Below are positions 10,615 through 22,561 of a stretch of DNA of 64,000 bases, in pieces. Each line of letters starts with the position of its first letter. Position 1 is the first letter of the stretch. The stretch spans positions 6,324,001-6,388,000 of the forward strand of contig OX940865.1 in the NCBI GenBank assembly GCA_954871525.1, in the 5' to 3' direction. Origin of the DNA: Parietaria judaica (lineage: Eukaryota > Streptophyta > Magnoliopsida > Rosales > Urticaceae). Under the pieces are notes generated by a model. The model was not told where the DNA came from. It saw only the letters and a list, made by a program, of their open reading frames with translations, and did no database searches. The translations under genes and the position numbers were made by a program.

Positions 10615-13600
10615 TAGAGCTGCACATCCCGATCCCACGACGCGTCGCGACTAAGTCACCAAAATCGCGAGAAAAAACGTCGCGATGCGTCGTGGCGTGT
10701 TTGATCACGGGCAGTCGCGAATTGGTCGCGATTTGAGGAGGAAGGGAGAGAGTGGTAGTTTTTTATGGTTGCGGCAAAAGTTGTATATTTGGTTCCAATG
10801 TTTAATTTTGTTAATTTTTAGCCGAATTTAAGTGTTAAAAATGTAAATTTGTAACATATCATAATTTTTAAAAATTTAATAACAAATAAATAAATATAAC
10901 AAAACGAGATATTAAAAAAAAGAGTTGTATTATTCGTTGTGAATATTACAATAAGGTGGAAGAAAGCTGTAATATTCAGTGTAAACATTACAAGATGCCT
11001 CACTAAAACCTCTCTTGTAAAACCCTCCTTAGGGACTAAAAACCAAGAGATGAAAGAGCACATCATTATTGGCGCTAACTTTGCATCACTCGGGGAACCA
11101 GGCGTTAAACCTTTAAGTCATAAGCTCAAGCTCGGTTGGTTCGGAACGTTGGCCGATTACGGGGTTGTGGAACATGCAATCGTTCAACACCACGGCTTGC
11201 TCGAGGTGTGTGTTGGTTATTGACGACCTCCGAACGTCGATGATATTTTGAGCCGTACTGAATGCGCTCTCCGAGCAACGCTTGAAATGGGGATGGACAG
11301 TATATCCCTCGCCATTCTTGCCAATATAGGGAATCTCTCCCGTTCATTCTTCCACCACTTGATGACCTCGAACTCAGATGATTGGTCGTCGATTCGAAGG
11401 CCGTAGTACCGCTTCACTTCGTCTGGTTCCCCGTCCGTGTCGTCCGTCCGTGCCGGTGGCGTACTGGATCCCGATGCTTCCCCGCGATCCAATCTTTGCT
11501 TGAGTCTCCGGCTAAACTCTAGTGCGGACTTGGTTGGGCTTTCCATCACTGTCATCCGCTCCGCCTCGACGTTGAACTGTGGGAACCGCCGGTCGAATTC
11601 CCTGTACAATTCATAAAAAGCTTCATTAACAACCTTAATGTAATCAGAGTAGTCCACCCCTATGTTTTGCATGATTGCTAACATCAACGGACCGAAAGTA
11701 AACATAATACGAGGGTCTAATATAGAACCTAAGCAATACGAAAAAGGGGGTGTATCCCGATAACTTTTGAATTTTTCAACCATTCCTTGAATCAAGGGAG
11801 CAATAATAGGGTCGTTTTCGTATTCTGTAAAAGTGTTAGTAATTTCAAATAGACCCGAAAGACCATGATTCAAAGAAGGGCGTTTTTGGTTAGAAAAATT
11901 TAAATTAACAACATAAAAGGGTTTAAGGAATTTGGTGAATTTTTCTACGGTTGCCCATTCCGACTCCGAGACTCGCGCTGACGGCTCGAGTTCCTTGTGG
12001 AGGAAGTGGTCCAGCGGTAGCCTCTGCTTACACACAACTGAAACCATTAGATAAGTAGAGTTCCAACGTGTATTATTATCTAATCCGAACCTGTTAGCTT
12101 TATTATTGTGTTCTTTACAAAATCGTCTCCACCTATTAGTAATTTGAGAATGCCGGATCCAATCAACAATGCCGCGTATTTTTTCTACTTGATCGGCAAT
12201 TACTCGCTCGCCCATTTGTGCAATTAAGTTTATAACGTGACAACCGCACCGTTGATGTAAAATATTACGAAATTGATTAACGGGCAATGTAGCCTCCAAA
12301 ATAGTAATAGCGACATTATTGTTTGAGGCATTATCTAATGTAATAGAAATAACACGATTTTGTAAACCCAATCATTTAATAGTTCTATTAATTTTTCGGA
12401 AATGTTTTTGCCGGTATGGCGACACTCGAACGGTGATAGGTTTAAAAGTTTTTGACACGGTTCCAAATCTTCGTCTACATAATGAGCGGTCAGACTCATA
12501 TAATCGTTTAGCATCGGACCGCTCCACATGTCGGTCGTGAAAGCAAAGTTTATGCTAGACATTTTTAAAAAATTGACCAAATAGTTTTTTTGCATAGAAT
12601 AAGCTTGTTCCATGTCTCTAGTATACGTCGTACGCGAAAACTGCTGGTAAGACGGATTAATCCTTTGCATGTATTGTGTATGCGCAGGATTTTCCACCAA
12701 ACTCATCGGTGCGCCCGTAGACAATAACCATTAGAGTGTCCATTTCCGTAAATTTGGGGTCGTGAGTACGCTTACTTGTGCTGTGTTTACCTCATCGAGT
12801 TCCCCGCTTGGGAAGCATCCCCTTGCGTGTCGTTTCAAGTAGCCGGTTCCAAGGTCACCCATCGCATCTAGAGTTTTCCCGCACTTTTTGCACGTCGCGA
12901 GTTTAATATGTTGACCATCCTCCAAACGTCAATCTTCGTGAAAAAAAGTTCCACACTGGCGCAGTGTTTGGCCTTCCCCACGCCAAGCCCGTTGAATTTG
13001 CTCTTTTAAAAAACAAAAGGAATATTCAAGAGTTTAATATTAATCATATTAATTTCATTAAATTTGATAGAGTTAATTAAACCTTAAATGGTTAAGAAAG
13101 GTAATTTTAATGTGTGGAAATAATTATCAAGCTCTTTTGGACGGAACTCCCTGAGGTTGCACGGCCAGATCGACTGGAAAGGATGTTATGATCTCGCTTT
13201 AGGCCCAAGCTTTTCTAGACAGAACTCCCCGAGGTTCCCAGGCTAGCTTGGAGGAGATTGCAAAGTAAACCTTATTTAAAAACCAATCTTTCTAAGACAC
13301 CATTATCCAATAAGAACTTTATAATTATAACCACACATACAAATTACCTTTTTTTTAACCATTTAAGGTTTAATTAATCTAATATGATTTAAATGATTAT
13401 TAAATCTCAAGAAATTCGTTTCTGATGTGGAAGATCAGTCGGAACCGCAACCACAGAGCATACTAAGACTTTCAAGAGACGTGAAAAATTAATTAATTAA
13501 ACAAAAAATAATTAAACTAATAATATTTTTATTACTTATTAATAAAATAAAAAATGACTAAGTTTTATTAATTATTATCCGGTCCGAGCACGTCGAAGAC

Positions 13601-14509
13601 GGCCGACGGAGGCTTCACCGGCTTCTTGATGGGAAGGTTCGGGGTAACCGCGGTGGTACGAGCGGACAACGGAGCCATGGATAGAGGGCGGCGTCGGAAG
13701 ATTGGCATCATCGGCGTGTTGAGTTTCCTGAAAGTCGGCATCATTGGTTCGTTGAGTTTCGTCTTCGTCAAGGTGTTGGACTTCTTGACCGGCTTGTTGT
13801 TGAAGCATGAAGGCGAAAAACTGATCGTTGTTTCCCGCCCTTAATTGATGTACCGCGTCGACCAAAACTTGGGGCACACGTGTGGGATTGGCATCGTGCG
13901 CACCCATCACCCGGACTAGACTAGGTCGTAGAGATCATACCGTATCATCGGGGTAATCGGGATTTGGTGGGGAAGGAAATATTTCTCCCGGTAGCATAAC
14001 GGGAATGTAGCCGTCGGGCGTAGGTTGGCCTTGATCCCCGATTTGAAATTGGGGTTCCAATCTCCTAGCCGTCCTTCGACCCCCGGAATTACCGCTTCTT
14101 CGAGACATAATAGAGAACTTGAGAACTTTAGAGAACTTTGAGAATTGAGAGAACTTTGAGAATTGAGAGAGAGATGGAAGATTGTTGGTGAGGAAATGAA
14201 GGAGGAATGGGTGGTATTTATAGGGATTTGAGGAGATAGTGGGGTGGGTGAATAATTATTGTGGTGGGTGAATTTTTTTTGAAATTCGGGTAAAAATATA
14301 GGAATTTACGCCCAAAACAAACACAAAACCTCACACCCATCGGATCGCTGACGTGGCGAGATCCTGGCCGTCCGATCGAGTGCGCGGATCAGCCCTCCAC
14401 ACGTCGCGATCAGTCGCGATTTTCAGCAAAAAGTCGCGAACGTCGCGATCTCTCAGGAAACGTCGCGACGCGTCGTGGTTGATTTTGGCGACGTATATGT
14501 GCAGCTCTA
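10615..14509 (-). mobile_element. hAT DNA transposon, copy 2, both ends present (3,895 bp)
   Basis: Terminal inverted repeats TAGAGCTGCACAT (10615-10627) and ATGTGCAGCTCTA (14497-14509) match base for base. Flanks are CTAAGGAG (10607-10614) and CTTAGGAG (14510-14517), an 8-bp duplication with one difference, as expected for hAT. Both subterminal regions carry many TCGCGA / GTCGCGAC motifs, possible transposase-binding repeats. The body aligns with copy 1 at 1-3539. Ends look competent, but the transposase gene is broken, so it could move only with help in trans. Confidence 0.95.
11086..14108 (-). pseudogene. BED-finger hAT transposase (RICESLEEPER-like), near-complete but frameshifted
   Basis: It starts MSRRSGNSGGRR at ATG 14108. 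The N-terminal exon reaches about 13570 with one frame break near 13925. An intron spans roughly 13010-13560. The next block (about 12990-12731) has the BED finger: a VWNFF start, CKKCGKTLDAMGDLGTGYL and a final RHARGC give C-x2-C...H-x4-C-type ligands. Then come STGAPMSLVENPAHTQYM and TTDMWSGPMLNDYMSLTAHY (12724-12400). A frameshift near 12365 follows, then a 384-aa open stretch (12371-11217) with LDNASNNNVAI, HQRCGCHVINLI, LDNNTRWNSTYLM and the EVIKWWKNERERFPILARMARDIL block of the hATC region. A last frameshift near 11270 removes ISSVASE, and the tail ends at TGA 11086. At least three frameshifts and a stop near 12730 disable it. The fold is RNase H-like, which the family uses to cut and paste DNA. 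Confidence 0.92.
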
Positions 14510-14595
14510 CTTAGGAGCGTGTTTGGAATTAATTTTTCGATGTGAATTTATGACAATTTAACATTATAGAGTTTTGGAATTTATTTTTTATTTTT

Positions 14596-14728
14596 GGGTT
14601 ATTTTAAAAAATACCCATTTTGTGTCAAAAGTTTAAGAAAAATGCTCACTGTGTGTATCTTTTACTCTCACGCATGAACATTTTTCTTAAACCCTTGACA
14701 GTTGACACATAATGAGCATTTCTTACGA
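14596..14728. repeat. Foldback MITE, copy 1
   Basis: This is a near-palindrome of about 130 bp. It begins GGGTTATTTTAAAAAATAC and contains GTTTAAGAAAAATGCTCAC, then the inverse with a short non-palindromic centre. The same sequence occurs at 60440-60567. No coding capacity. Confidence 0.75.
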
Positions 14729-14989
14729 TTTCTATTTATTTTTTGAATTACAGTTCTCTCAACTTATATTAAAATTTAAACATCAATTAATATATTTAGT
14801 CAACATTCAACAATTTGCGTTACGAATATTATATAGCGTTGAATATATCGTCATCATGCGTTACATAAGAATATGTATGTTTTAAATTTAAACTAAAACA
14901 TTATTCTCTCGAAAAAAAAATTTAAAGAAATTATCTGAGAAATGATAACTTAAGTCTTAAACAATAAAATTTAAAGCTAATAATAATAA

Positions 14990-15190
14990 TGGCTAATTTA
15001 TGGCATAAATACAAGATTTATTCAAATTTGAGTGGCATAATCCTAATTTATTAAGGGTCAATCGCGGCATAAGCCCTTAACATTAGGTCAATTGGGGAAG
15101 CATAGCCCCAAATTCGTTAAATAGCGGTAAAAGTACCAAAGATAGGTCCCGACCATATTAAATTGGCGGCGGTAAGTCAACAACTCACAT
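14990..15190. repeat. Terminal sequence of a Mutator-like repeat, unpaired
   Basis: Phrases such as GGGTCAATCGCGGCATAAG and AAATAGCGGTAAAAGTACC match the style of the terminal repeats of the elements at 19639, 22562 and 61845. I find no inverted partner nearby, so this is a truncated or solitary end. Confidence 0.45.
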
Positions 15191-15466
15191 TACAGTCAAA
15201 CATCAACATTTCCCTTTCTTTCTCAAAAAAGGAGGTGAGGGTGAGTCTTCACTAGGTTTTCTCTGCATACTCTACTGAGGTCTGCATGCCGCGATGGCAC
15301 TCATCCAAGGTGACAAGTAATGTAGTTTATATGTTCTTTTTCGCAAGACGAAGATAACCGATTATTTGTCCCGGATTCCGGGCTCTATACAGCCTCAGGT
15401 AAATTCTTTGGTTGATCCTTAGTGTTGGCTAAATTTGGCCGAAGTTTTTGGGTTTGATTAATTTTG

Positions 15467-15975
15467 TATTCCTCCATCTCCAACGATTTGAGAATCTTAA
15501 ATTCTCTTAGTTTCAATTCATATATTCTCTGTTCTTTGTAAACCACCGATTCTCTGCTCTAGCTGCAACTTGCTTTCTCTGGCGAGAATCTCAGGTTAGT
15601 TAGTTTTTTTTTTTTTTAAGTTTTTAATTCATATGTTCTTTGTTCTTCGTATATAATCTGTGTTGGATTAATTTAGTCGACGATTCTCTGGTCCGATTAT
15701 AACTTGCCTTCTCTGGCGATAATTCACGGTAACTTTTTATAGTTTCGATACGAATATTCTTTGTTCTTCTTATAAAATGTGTGTTGGATTAATTTAGCAA
15801 TTTTTCTTCTCTGATTGAAACCTTTCTTATCCGGTGAGAATTTGAGTCGAGTTTTTTTGAGTTTTGAGACATTTTTTTATATTCTTTGTATAGAATTTAA
15901 GTTGAATTAATATAGCCGGCAATTCTCTTCTCTGACTGCAACTCGCCTTCTGCGGCGAGAATGATAGGTAAGTTT
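15467..15975 (+). repeat. Degenerate ~120-135-bp tandem repeat, four units
   Basis: Four successive units each run TTCTTTGTTCTT ... GATTAATTTAG ... GATTCTCTG ... AACTTGCCTTCTCTGGCGAGAAT and close with a GGTA/GGTTA motif. The closing motifs sit near 15594, 15728, 15848 and 15968. Units 1, 2 and 4 end in sequences like CAGGTTAG, CGGTAAC and AGGTAAG, which resemble 5' splice sites on +. The block lies between a Mutator-like terminus and the Helitron 3' end at 17463. It may be captured 5'UTR or promoter sequence. No protein is encoded. Confidence 0.6.
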
Positions 15976-16719
15976 TGTGCCGGAAAGACAAACCATTTCT
16001 TTTATATATATATATAGATTTAAGTTTTAACATTGTCTTAGGTTGAATGAATTGTCTTATAGCAAGCTCTGTGAAATGATTGTTTAATATGAGATGGTTT
16101 CATATAAATATAGCTCAATGGTTTCATAAATTTTTTTCATTTAATTTACTCTTTGTATTTTAATTAATCAACAGTTGTCAACTTCAAATTAGTTGCCATG
16201 GTGTGTTTGAAGCTGTTCTTTACATGAGACGGATTTCACGTGCGTTTGAGCCCATCAACTACCTATTCATACAGACAATAGTAAGTGTAAAAAAATCTCA
16301 TATTTAAGGAACAATGATGAGCTAAATCGTGTAAGTATCGTGAATTAGGTCTGGCAATGAATAATAAACTATTGAAATGTACTGTGTTTTCATTTTATAT
16401 CGTTTGTTTAATATTTATAATTTTCATTTATATTAATCACAACCAAAATTTCAATGCATATAATTATACATTACTATAATATATTTAGTGATTAGGAGCA
16501 GTAATCAAATCTATTATTGAGCTTACCTAGACTTCATAGTTGTTGCAAATGAGAAAGGTAATTATTAAGACATATCTTATTCAGTAAAGAACTACAATTT
16601 CTTATTAGTATTTTTTGAGTGATTAGGCCATATTGTACAACAATGTGTATCAGGGCATTAGAAAAGAGACATGACTATTAGAGTTGGTGTTGACATTTTA
16701 CTGTTTGTTAAGCAAAAAG

Positions 16720-16812
16720 TGAGGAACTCTGTCAAAAACGTAAATCCCCGGATTAAAAATTGTGTTAGAAACTCTGCCAAACGCGAAATCCCCGAATGAA
16801 AAATTGTGTAGC
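16720..16812. repeat. Small tandem duplication, period about 46 bp
   Basis: Two adjacent copies, each containing AACTCTG(T/C)CAAA, AAATCCCCG and AAAAATTGTGT, start near 16722 and 16768. Confidence 0.7.
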
Positions 16813-17432
16813 ATTTAAATTGGATGAGTTTCATGAGATCCCTAGGTCTGTACAAGGTTCATACGATATGGTTATATGGGTTGCAATATTGTAAAAGCCT
16901 TGGCCATTGGAAAACTAAAGGTGGTTAGTCTTTAGGTCAATCTCGGCATTAGTGGTACATGGAGGATGTCCCGATTTTATATTTCTAATTCCCGTGTTTA
17001 ACGACTTTCGAACATTGGTTTTTATTTGTATGGTTAGTGTCCTTTTATTATTGTGAATCTTTCATTTCTACTTCACCTATTCAACTTTTACTAACATACT
17101 ATATTAGTATATTAAATTATGAACGTATTTAATCAATTTGACAGATTTTATTATCAAATATCGTCATATTATTTTAATTTTAATTTTAATTCTATTGTTT
17201 TTAGGAGAATATTGTGAGTACCTATTTAAACTTTTTGAATATTATACACTCATATTTAATAATAAAAAAGTTGATAATAGCACACAAAAAATTGTTGAAT
17301 CTATGTATAAGTCCGTTGCATAAGAATTTAGAATAAATTCTAACAACAATTTAATAGAAAAATAAATGTGATATATATATCATATATATTATATATATTA
17401 ATCACCATAAAAAATTATTAGTATTTGTACGC

Positions 17433-17463
17433 CACTGCGCGAAGCACGGTGCCGCTCCACTAG
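17433..17463 (+). mobile_element. Helitron 3' terminus (hairpin plus CTAG)
   Basis: CACTGCGC (17433-17440), loop GAA and GCACGGTG (17444-17451) pair as an 8-bp stem with one G.T pair and one mismatch. Eight bases later comes CTAG (17460-17463) followed by T. A short hairpin about 10 nt before CTRR, with a host T, is the Helitron 3' signature. The upstream ~350 bp is AT-rich, as usual for these elements. The 5' TC end was not located; it may lie upstream of the tandem repeat at 15467. No Rep/helicase coding sequence is seen, so it would be non-autonomous. Confidence 0.6.
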
Positions 17464-19586
17464 TAAATACTTAAAGCTACAACATTTGTGTTTGTGGTTG
17501 ATCACATCTCTCTCAGTTCTTACTGTGTATTAAAAATTTAAAAGTTTAAAACTAAGTTTTTACACGTGTAAAACTTTGATACACTCTTTTTATTTATTTT
17601 GATAAATTCTCGTGTTGAATATTTCTACACGAAACATATTAATGTTGACAGACACGTAAAAGAAAAAGAAAAAAAATTATAACCCAATTTCACAATCTCG
17701 AATATTTTTTCGAGCAATTGAAAGTTTAAGATTATATCCCAAAATTTTGAATAAACTTATATACTTTTGCAGCAACATTGCCTCATAATAGGAAAAATGT
17801 TTAATTAATTTAGTAAGGTCGCGTGACTTGAATTTGATTTTTCAAAATGATAAACAGATACGCGGTACAAATTGAGTTGAACTTATTGACTTATTAAATA
17901 GTTTCTTCGTCAAAATGAAATTATACATATATATACATTATATATATACATGTTTAAATATGAGCTCCTAGTTCTACACAGTTGGTGGTACTAGCTAAAA
18001 ATTTGATATTATGAAAGGAAAAAAAAACTTCGGAACCGTAGGTATAACTTGTGAGAGCGTAACTAGACCGAACGAGCCAAGAACTGCTATAACTTGCCCA
18101 TTTTAGTAATAGTTTTTTTTTTTTAAACCTGATTTGTATTTTTTTTACCGATTAAGTTGTTAACGATCTAAATCCAGTAATTAATTATTTAAAATTAATA
18201 AATACAATATTATACATATTTTGATTATCAATTTTTTTTCTTTTCACAAAATTAATACCGGTACCAACTTTTGTGGGAAAGCTAATACCTTGACCAAAAT
18301 ACCGGCTTCCCATCCCGGTCCCGTTTCCAGCCTTAACACGGGACATGATTGCTATACGGACAAAAGAAAAGTAGATATCATATTATGATAAAAGAACGGA
18401 CAAATAAGACGAGTCATAAACAAAACAATTGAAAGTCGCGTTCTTCCATAATCTGTACTTGCTTGACATTTTTATTGAAAGCATGGCTTCGATTATCAAC
18501 AGCCACGATAACGACTGTACCTAAAATATAGTAATGTATTTAAAATATATATATATGAAGGCAGAAGCCACATGCATATAAGAAATGGACAAAATGTTAG
18601 AGACGTACCAAAATTCGCTACTTCAAAATCAAATACATTATTATAAAATAAAATTTAGTAGCAATAGTATTCACTAAATTAATTCTTTTGTCTTTGGATC
18701 ATCTAGATAAGCTCTCTCTCTTTTCAGTTCCATCAATATTTTCAGTCAACACATTTTCCTGAATTATTGAATTTTGCCTGGTATGTGTTCACATTATATT
18801 TTAGTACACGGTTTGGGACAAAAATAATAACTTTTTTTTTATATATTATTCTTAAACATATTGAATTACAATAAATAGAAGTGGAAAAGATATTCGAAGC
18901 TATTTTAGAAGGATTTTATATTTTCTTTTCTTTTTTTCAATTTTTTTCTTCTTCGTATTATCTTGGAAAAAGTTCGACTATATTAATTTAGTACGAAATA
19001 TATACGTTTAATGTACATAAATTTGTAATACGATGTTATTAGATGTATTTCTACTGCTCTCATCTAAGTGAAAGTGAGTAAGCTTTCTTAGGAAAGTTGG
19101 TTCCGTCTCTGATCCCTATCTTTCGCCAAACGCATGTAGCGTGAGCGCCGGAAAGCGACAAACGGACGTGAAGTAAGAAGGTGCATATAGAACGGCGTCG
19201 CGAGAAAGTAAGCCGTTAAAAAGTTTAAAACACTCATATTATATTTGTTTCGCAGGGCTATTTCTCTACTTGAGTACGTAAATGTAATATTTAAGTTCTG
19301 AGCAAGAAGGCATGCATGCATCCAACATGACAACTCATTATATATCATACAGATATACATAAATATAAAATATATGTATATATATAAGAAATACATAATA
19401 TAGTTTTTTGGAGATAGGAGACAAATATCAGCATGTGGATTTCTGTCATATTTCTCTCTGGACATATTTGAAATTGGAACTTTCTGTGCCTTTTCAGGAT
19501 TACAATTTTATCTGATTTTTACACCCATAAAGTCAGTTGGCTTTATATGTGAATGTGATAATATATATATATTAATTTATGCAAAG
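17464..19586. other. AT-rich spacer without recognisable genes
   Basis: The sequence is AT-rich with no clear exon. A GC-richer patch near 19080-19210 gives an open frame of 125 codons on -, but it has no recognised domain and about half of it is low-complexity. It is not called as a gene. Confidence 0.5.

Positions 19587-19638
<52 letters not shown>
19587..19638. repeat. (TAA)n microsatellite
   Basis: About 17 uninterrupted TAA units. The Mutator-like element at 19639 inserted into this tract, which resumes at 20744. Confidence 0.95.
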
Positions 19639-20743
19639 GGGTAAATTGCGGCAAAAATACCCAATCTTTGGTCAAATTCTCTACTGTGTATACAATCTCA
19701 GTAAATAGCGGCAAAAGTACCCAAACTTAGCATTTGGGAGTTGATCGAGAATATCTATCTATATAGCAATCCGCTTTTTCCACGTGGCACTTGGCCGCCA
19801 TGTGGCATGCCACGTAATTATTATTTTATTAAATAATTTTTTTAAAATAAATATTTTTTTAATTATTAAAAAAAAACTTTTTAATTTTGTTTTAAAAATA
19901 TATTTTTTTCCATAAAAACCAATAATGAATATTTAAATATAATTATTCATTTTAGAAAAGTTGATCAAACGAAAAAAATAAAGTAAAAAATCTCCGTTCA
20001 CGGTTCACTCAAGCTCCTCCTCGGTTTACGGGTGAAACGAAATCGCTTAATATGTTTAATAATAATAACTAATAATAATCATATGATTATTTAACAATAA
20101 TTTTTTTTTAAAAAATATTAATATATAAATAAAAAAACAATTTATTATTCTAAAATGCAAACACAAAAAAATTTCATGCAAATAAATAAAAAAAAATTCT
20201 TTAAATATAAATATGACTACTATTTTTTTGTTTTTGAATAAGTGGTGTATATATAATTATGTCTTGACTTTTTAAACATTATGTATGCGTTTATTAGTTA
20301 TGATTATTAAACATTTTAAACAATTTTATTCGACGCATGAACCGGACCGCAAAAGGAGTTCAAGTGAACCGCAAGCGATGAAAATTAATTCGTTCTACCC
20401 ACTTTTTTTAAAATAAAATTATAACCAATAATGAATATTTAAATTGAAATATTCTTTATTTGTTATTATTAAAAAAATATTAAAAAAAATAAAAAAAATT
20501 GTTTTAAAAAAATAAATTCGTTTTAAAAATTATTTTTTAATTTTTTTAAATAAAATAATAATAACGTGGCATGTCATGTGGCAGCCAAGTGCCATGTGGC
20601 ATGCCACGTGGCAAAGACTGATTGCCATAGAGATAGATATTCTCGGCCAACTCTCAAATTCTAAGTTTAGGTACTTTTACCGTTATTTACATGTACAGCA
20701 TAGAACTTGACCAAAGGTTGGATATTTTTACCGCAGTTAACCC
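19639..20743. mobile_element. Non-autonomous Mutator-like element, 1,105 bp
   Basis: Termini GGGTAAATTGCGGCAAAAAT and the inverse ending GCAGTTAACCC are part of inverted repeats of nearly 200 bp that include GTGGCATGCCACGT. Flanking TAATAATAA (19630-19638 and 20744-20752) is a 9/9 target duplication, the Mutator hallmark, although the site is itself a TAA repeat. The centre is AT-rich with two short conserved islands (CGTTCACGGTTCACTCAAG near 19998 and an inverse-like island near 20335-20375). No transposase. It is related to the element at 61845-62974. Confidence 0.88.
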
Positions 20744-20752
20744 TAATAATAA

Positions 20753-22130
20753 TAATATATTATATATGCGTGTGTGTACTGTGCTACTGTGTACATGTGT
20801 ATGTGACTGTGTACACTTCGATTAATCATGTACCTTCCCAGTCCCAGATATTCATTATGCTGGTTTGTAAGTGCTTATGTCATAATTATTTATTAATTAT
20901 TAATCTAAAGCTCTAAGCTAATGTATATTAATAAAGAAGTCAAGGGAACAAAAAGCAAATAGTTTAATTTAATTATTGAGCCATGGAAATAAAGATCCCA
21001 ACAACATGTGGTGAAATAAAAGTTTGATATTTTTAATGTTAGGATCTATACATATTGATGCAGCCAAATTGCAAGTGGGTCATTATTAATATCATCCTCT
21101 AAAAAAAGAAAACAATTGGACATGTCTTGTAATTTTTCAACCCTACATATATATGTTTGACTTTATATTATATTTGTTAAGGAATTGTATATTTTTAATT
21201 TTTTTAATAATTTTTTTTCACATTAATACACTATTTTGAAATGAAATTATTTACAATTAACTTTTGAAATTTTAATTTATGTTATGTTTTCTTTTATTTA
21301 CTTTTGTTACTATCTCACAACACCTACAATGCTACAATGTACAATCAATTGATTTTCACATTTGATATAATGAACGAAAATGAACACTTAAAAAGCAAAA
21401 GAAATATTTTGCCGGAATTACTATGATAATCCAAACTTGAATCACAGAGGGCAAGTTTGTATGTTATTTTTTTCCTTGAAAATTAATGTTTTATAAATAA
21501 TTTCACTCATTTTCAATAATATGCCATCTCTTAAGTAGATGAGCAAAAAAAAAAAAAAGTTTAAAAACATATATTAATTATCTCATAATTTATGTCATTG
21601 TGTCAAAATTAAAAGAGTATCAAGGTGCCTCCAAACATAATTTACAAAAAATAGAAAAGTCATCGAACATGGCTAATATATTTTCTGAAGTCAACTTTTC
21701 AAAAACATGATCTGATCTGATCTGATGAAATGAATAAGCAAGTGATACATTGTGGTTGATAATGATTTCATACAATTTATATGGTCGCTTGAAATGAACA
21801 TTAAAATTATTATTTGCTAAAAAATCTCTTGCCTCCAAATTGTTTATTTGTTAACAAGATATGACATGCATGCATGCATGCACTCAATTGATTGAAATCC
21901 ATTAATTCTTAACCTAAAGTTTTGATTTTTATATAACACTGTGATCTGTCACCAACCATGCATGTCGTACCACCCAGAAAAATTAAAATAAAAACTTAAA
22001 AAAAATGTTATTAAGTCAATAGACAGAGTAATAAGCTAAAACTAAATTATTAGTGGTCAAAGACTCAAATTCATATGTATTATTTCTGTATATCGTACTG
22101 TACGTATTATATTATCATTTAGATACGATT

Positions 22131-22170
<40 letters not shown>

Positions 22171-22552
22171 TGTAGCATTTCTGAAACTGAAACTGTGACA
22201 AAATGACTTTGCAGAGAAAACAGTATAATAACAAACTCAATTATTGTTAGACCATATTGGAATTCAGAACATGAAGAGGAAAAGTGACACAATATTTCAC
22301 ATGGTATACTATTTTCAAACTCATTTTAATACCAAAAGAAAAGAGAGGAGCAATTTTTTTAATAATTTTATAAATGAAAATTAATAGCAAGAAATATATC
22401 TAAGTTTCAATCTCATGCACCGATGAAGGCGGTGAGTGCCTACGTACTCTTTCTAGTGAAATTCAATTTTGTTAAAGAAAAACCTTAATATATAGTAGTG
22501 TGTCGTTTTCACCCAATTTTATTTTTATTTTGATCACAAATGTTTTTTGTTA
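20753..22552. other. AT-rich spacer with short microsatellites
   Basis: No gene is recognised. It holds a (TGCA)n-like stretch near 21866-21882 and an (AT)n tract at about 22133-22167. Confidence 0.55.
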
Positions 22553-22561
22553 TTAATTTAA

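Noticed and set aside
19088..19465. 125-codon minus-strand frame
   Set aside because: The middle is low-complexity (YIYIYFIF...), no domain is recognised, no splice context is clear, and the flanks are AT-rich.
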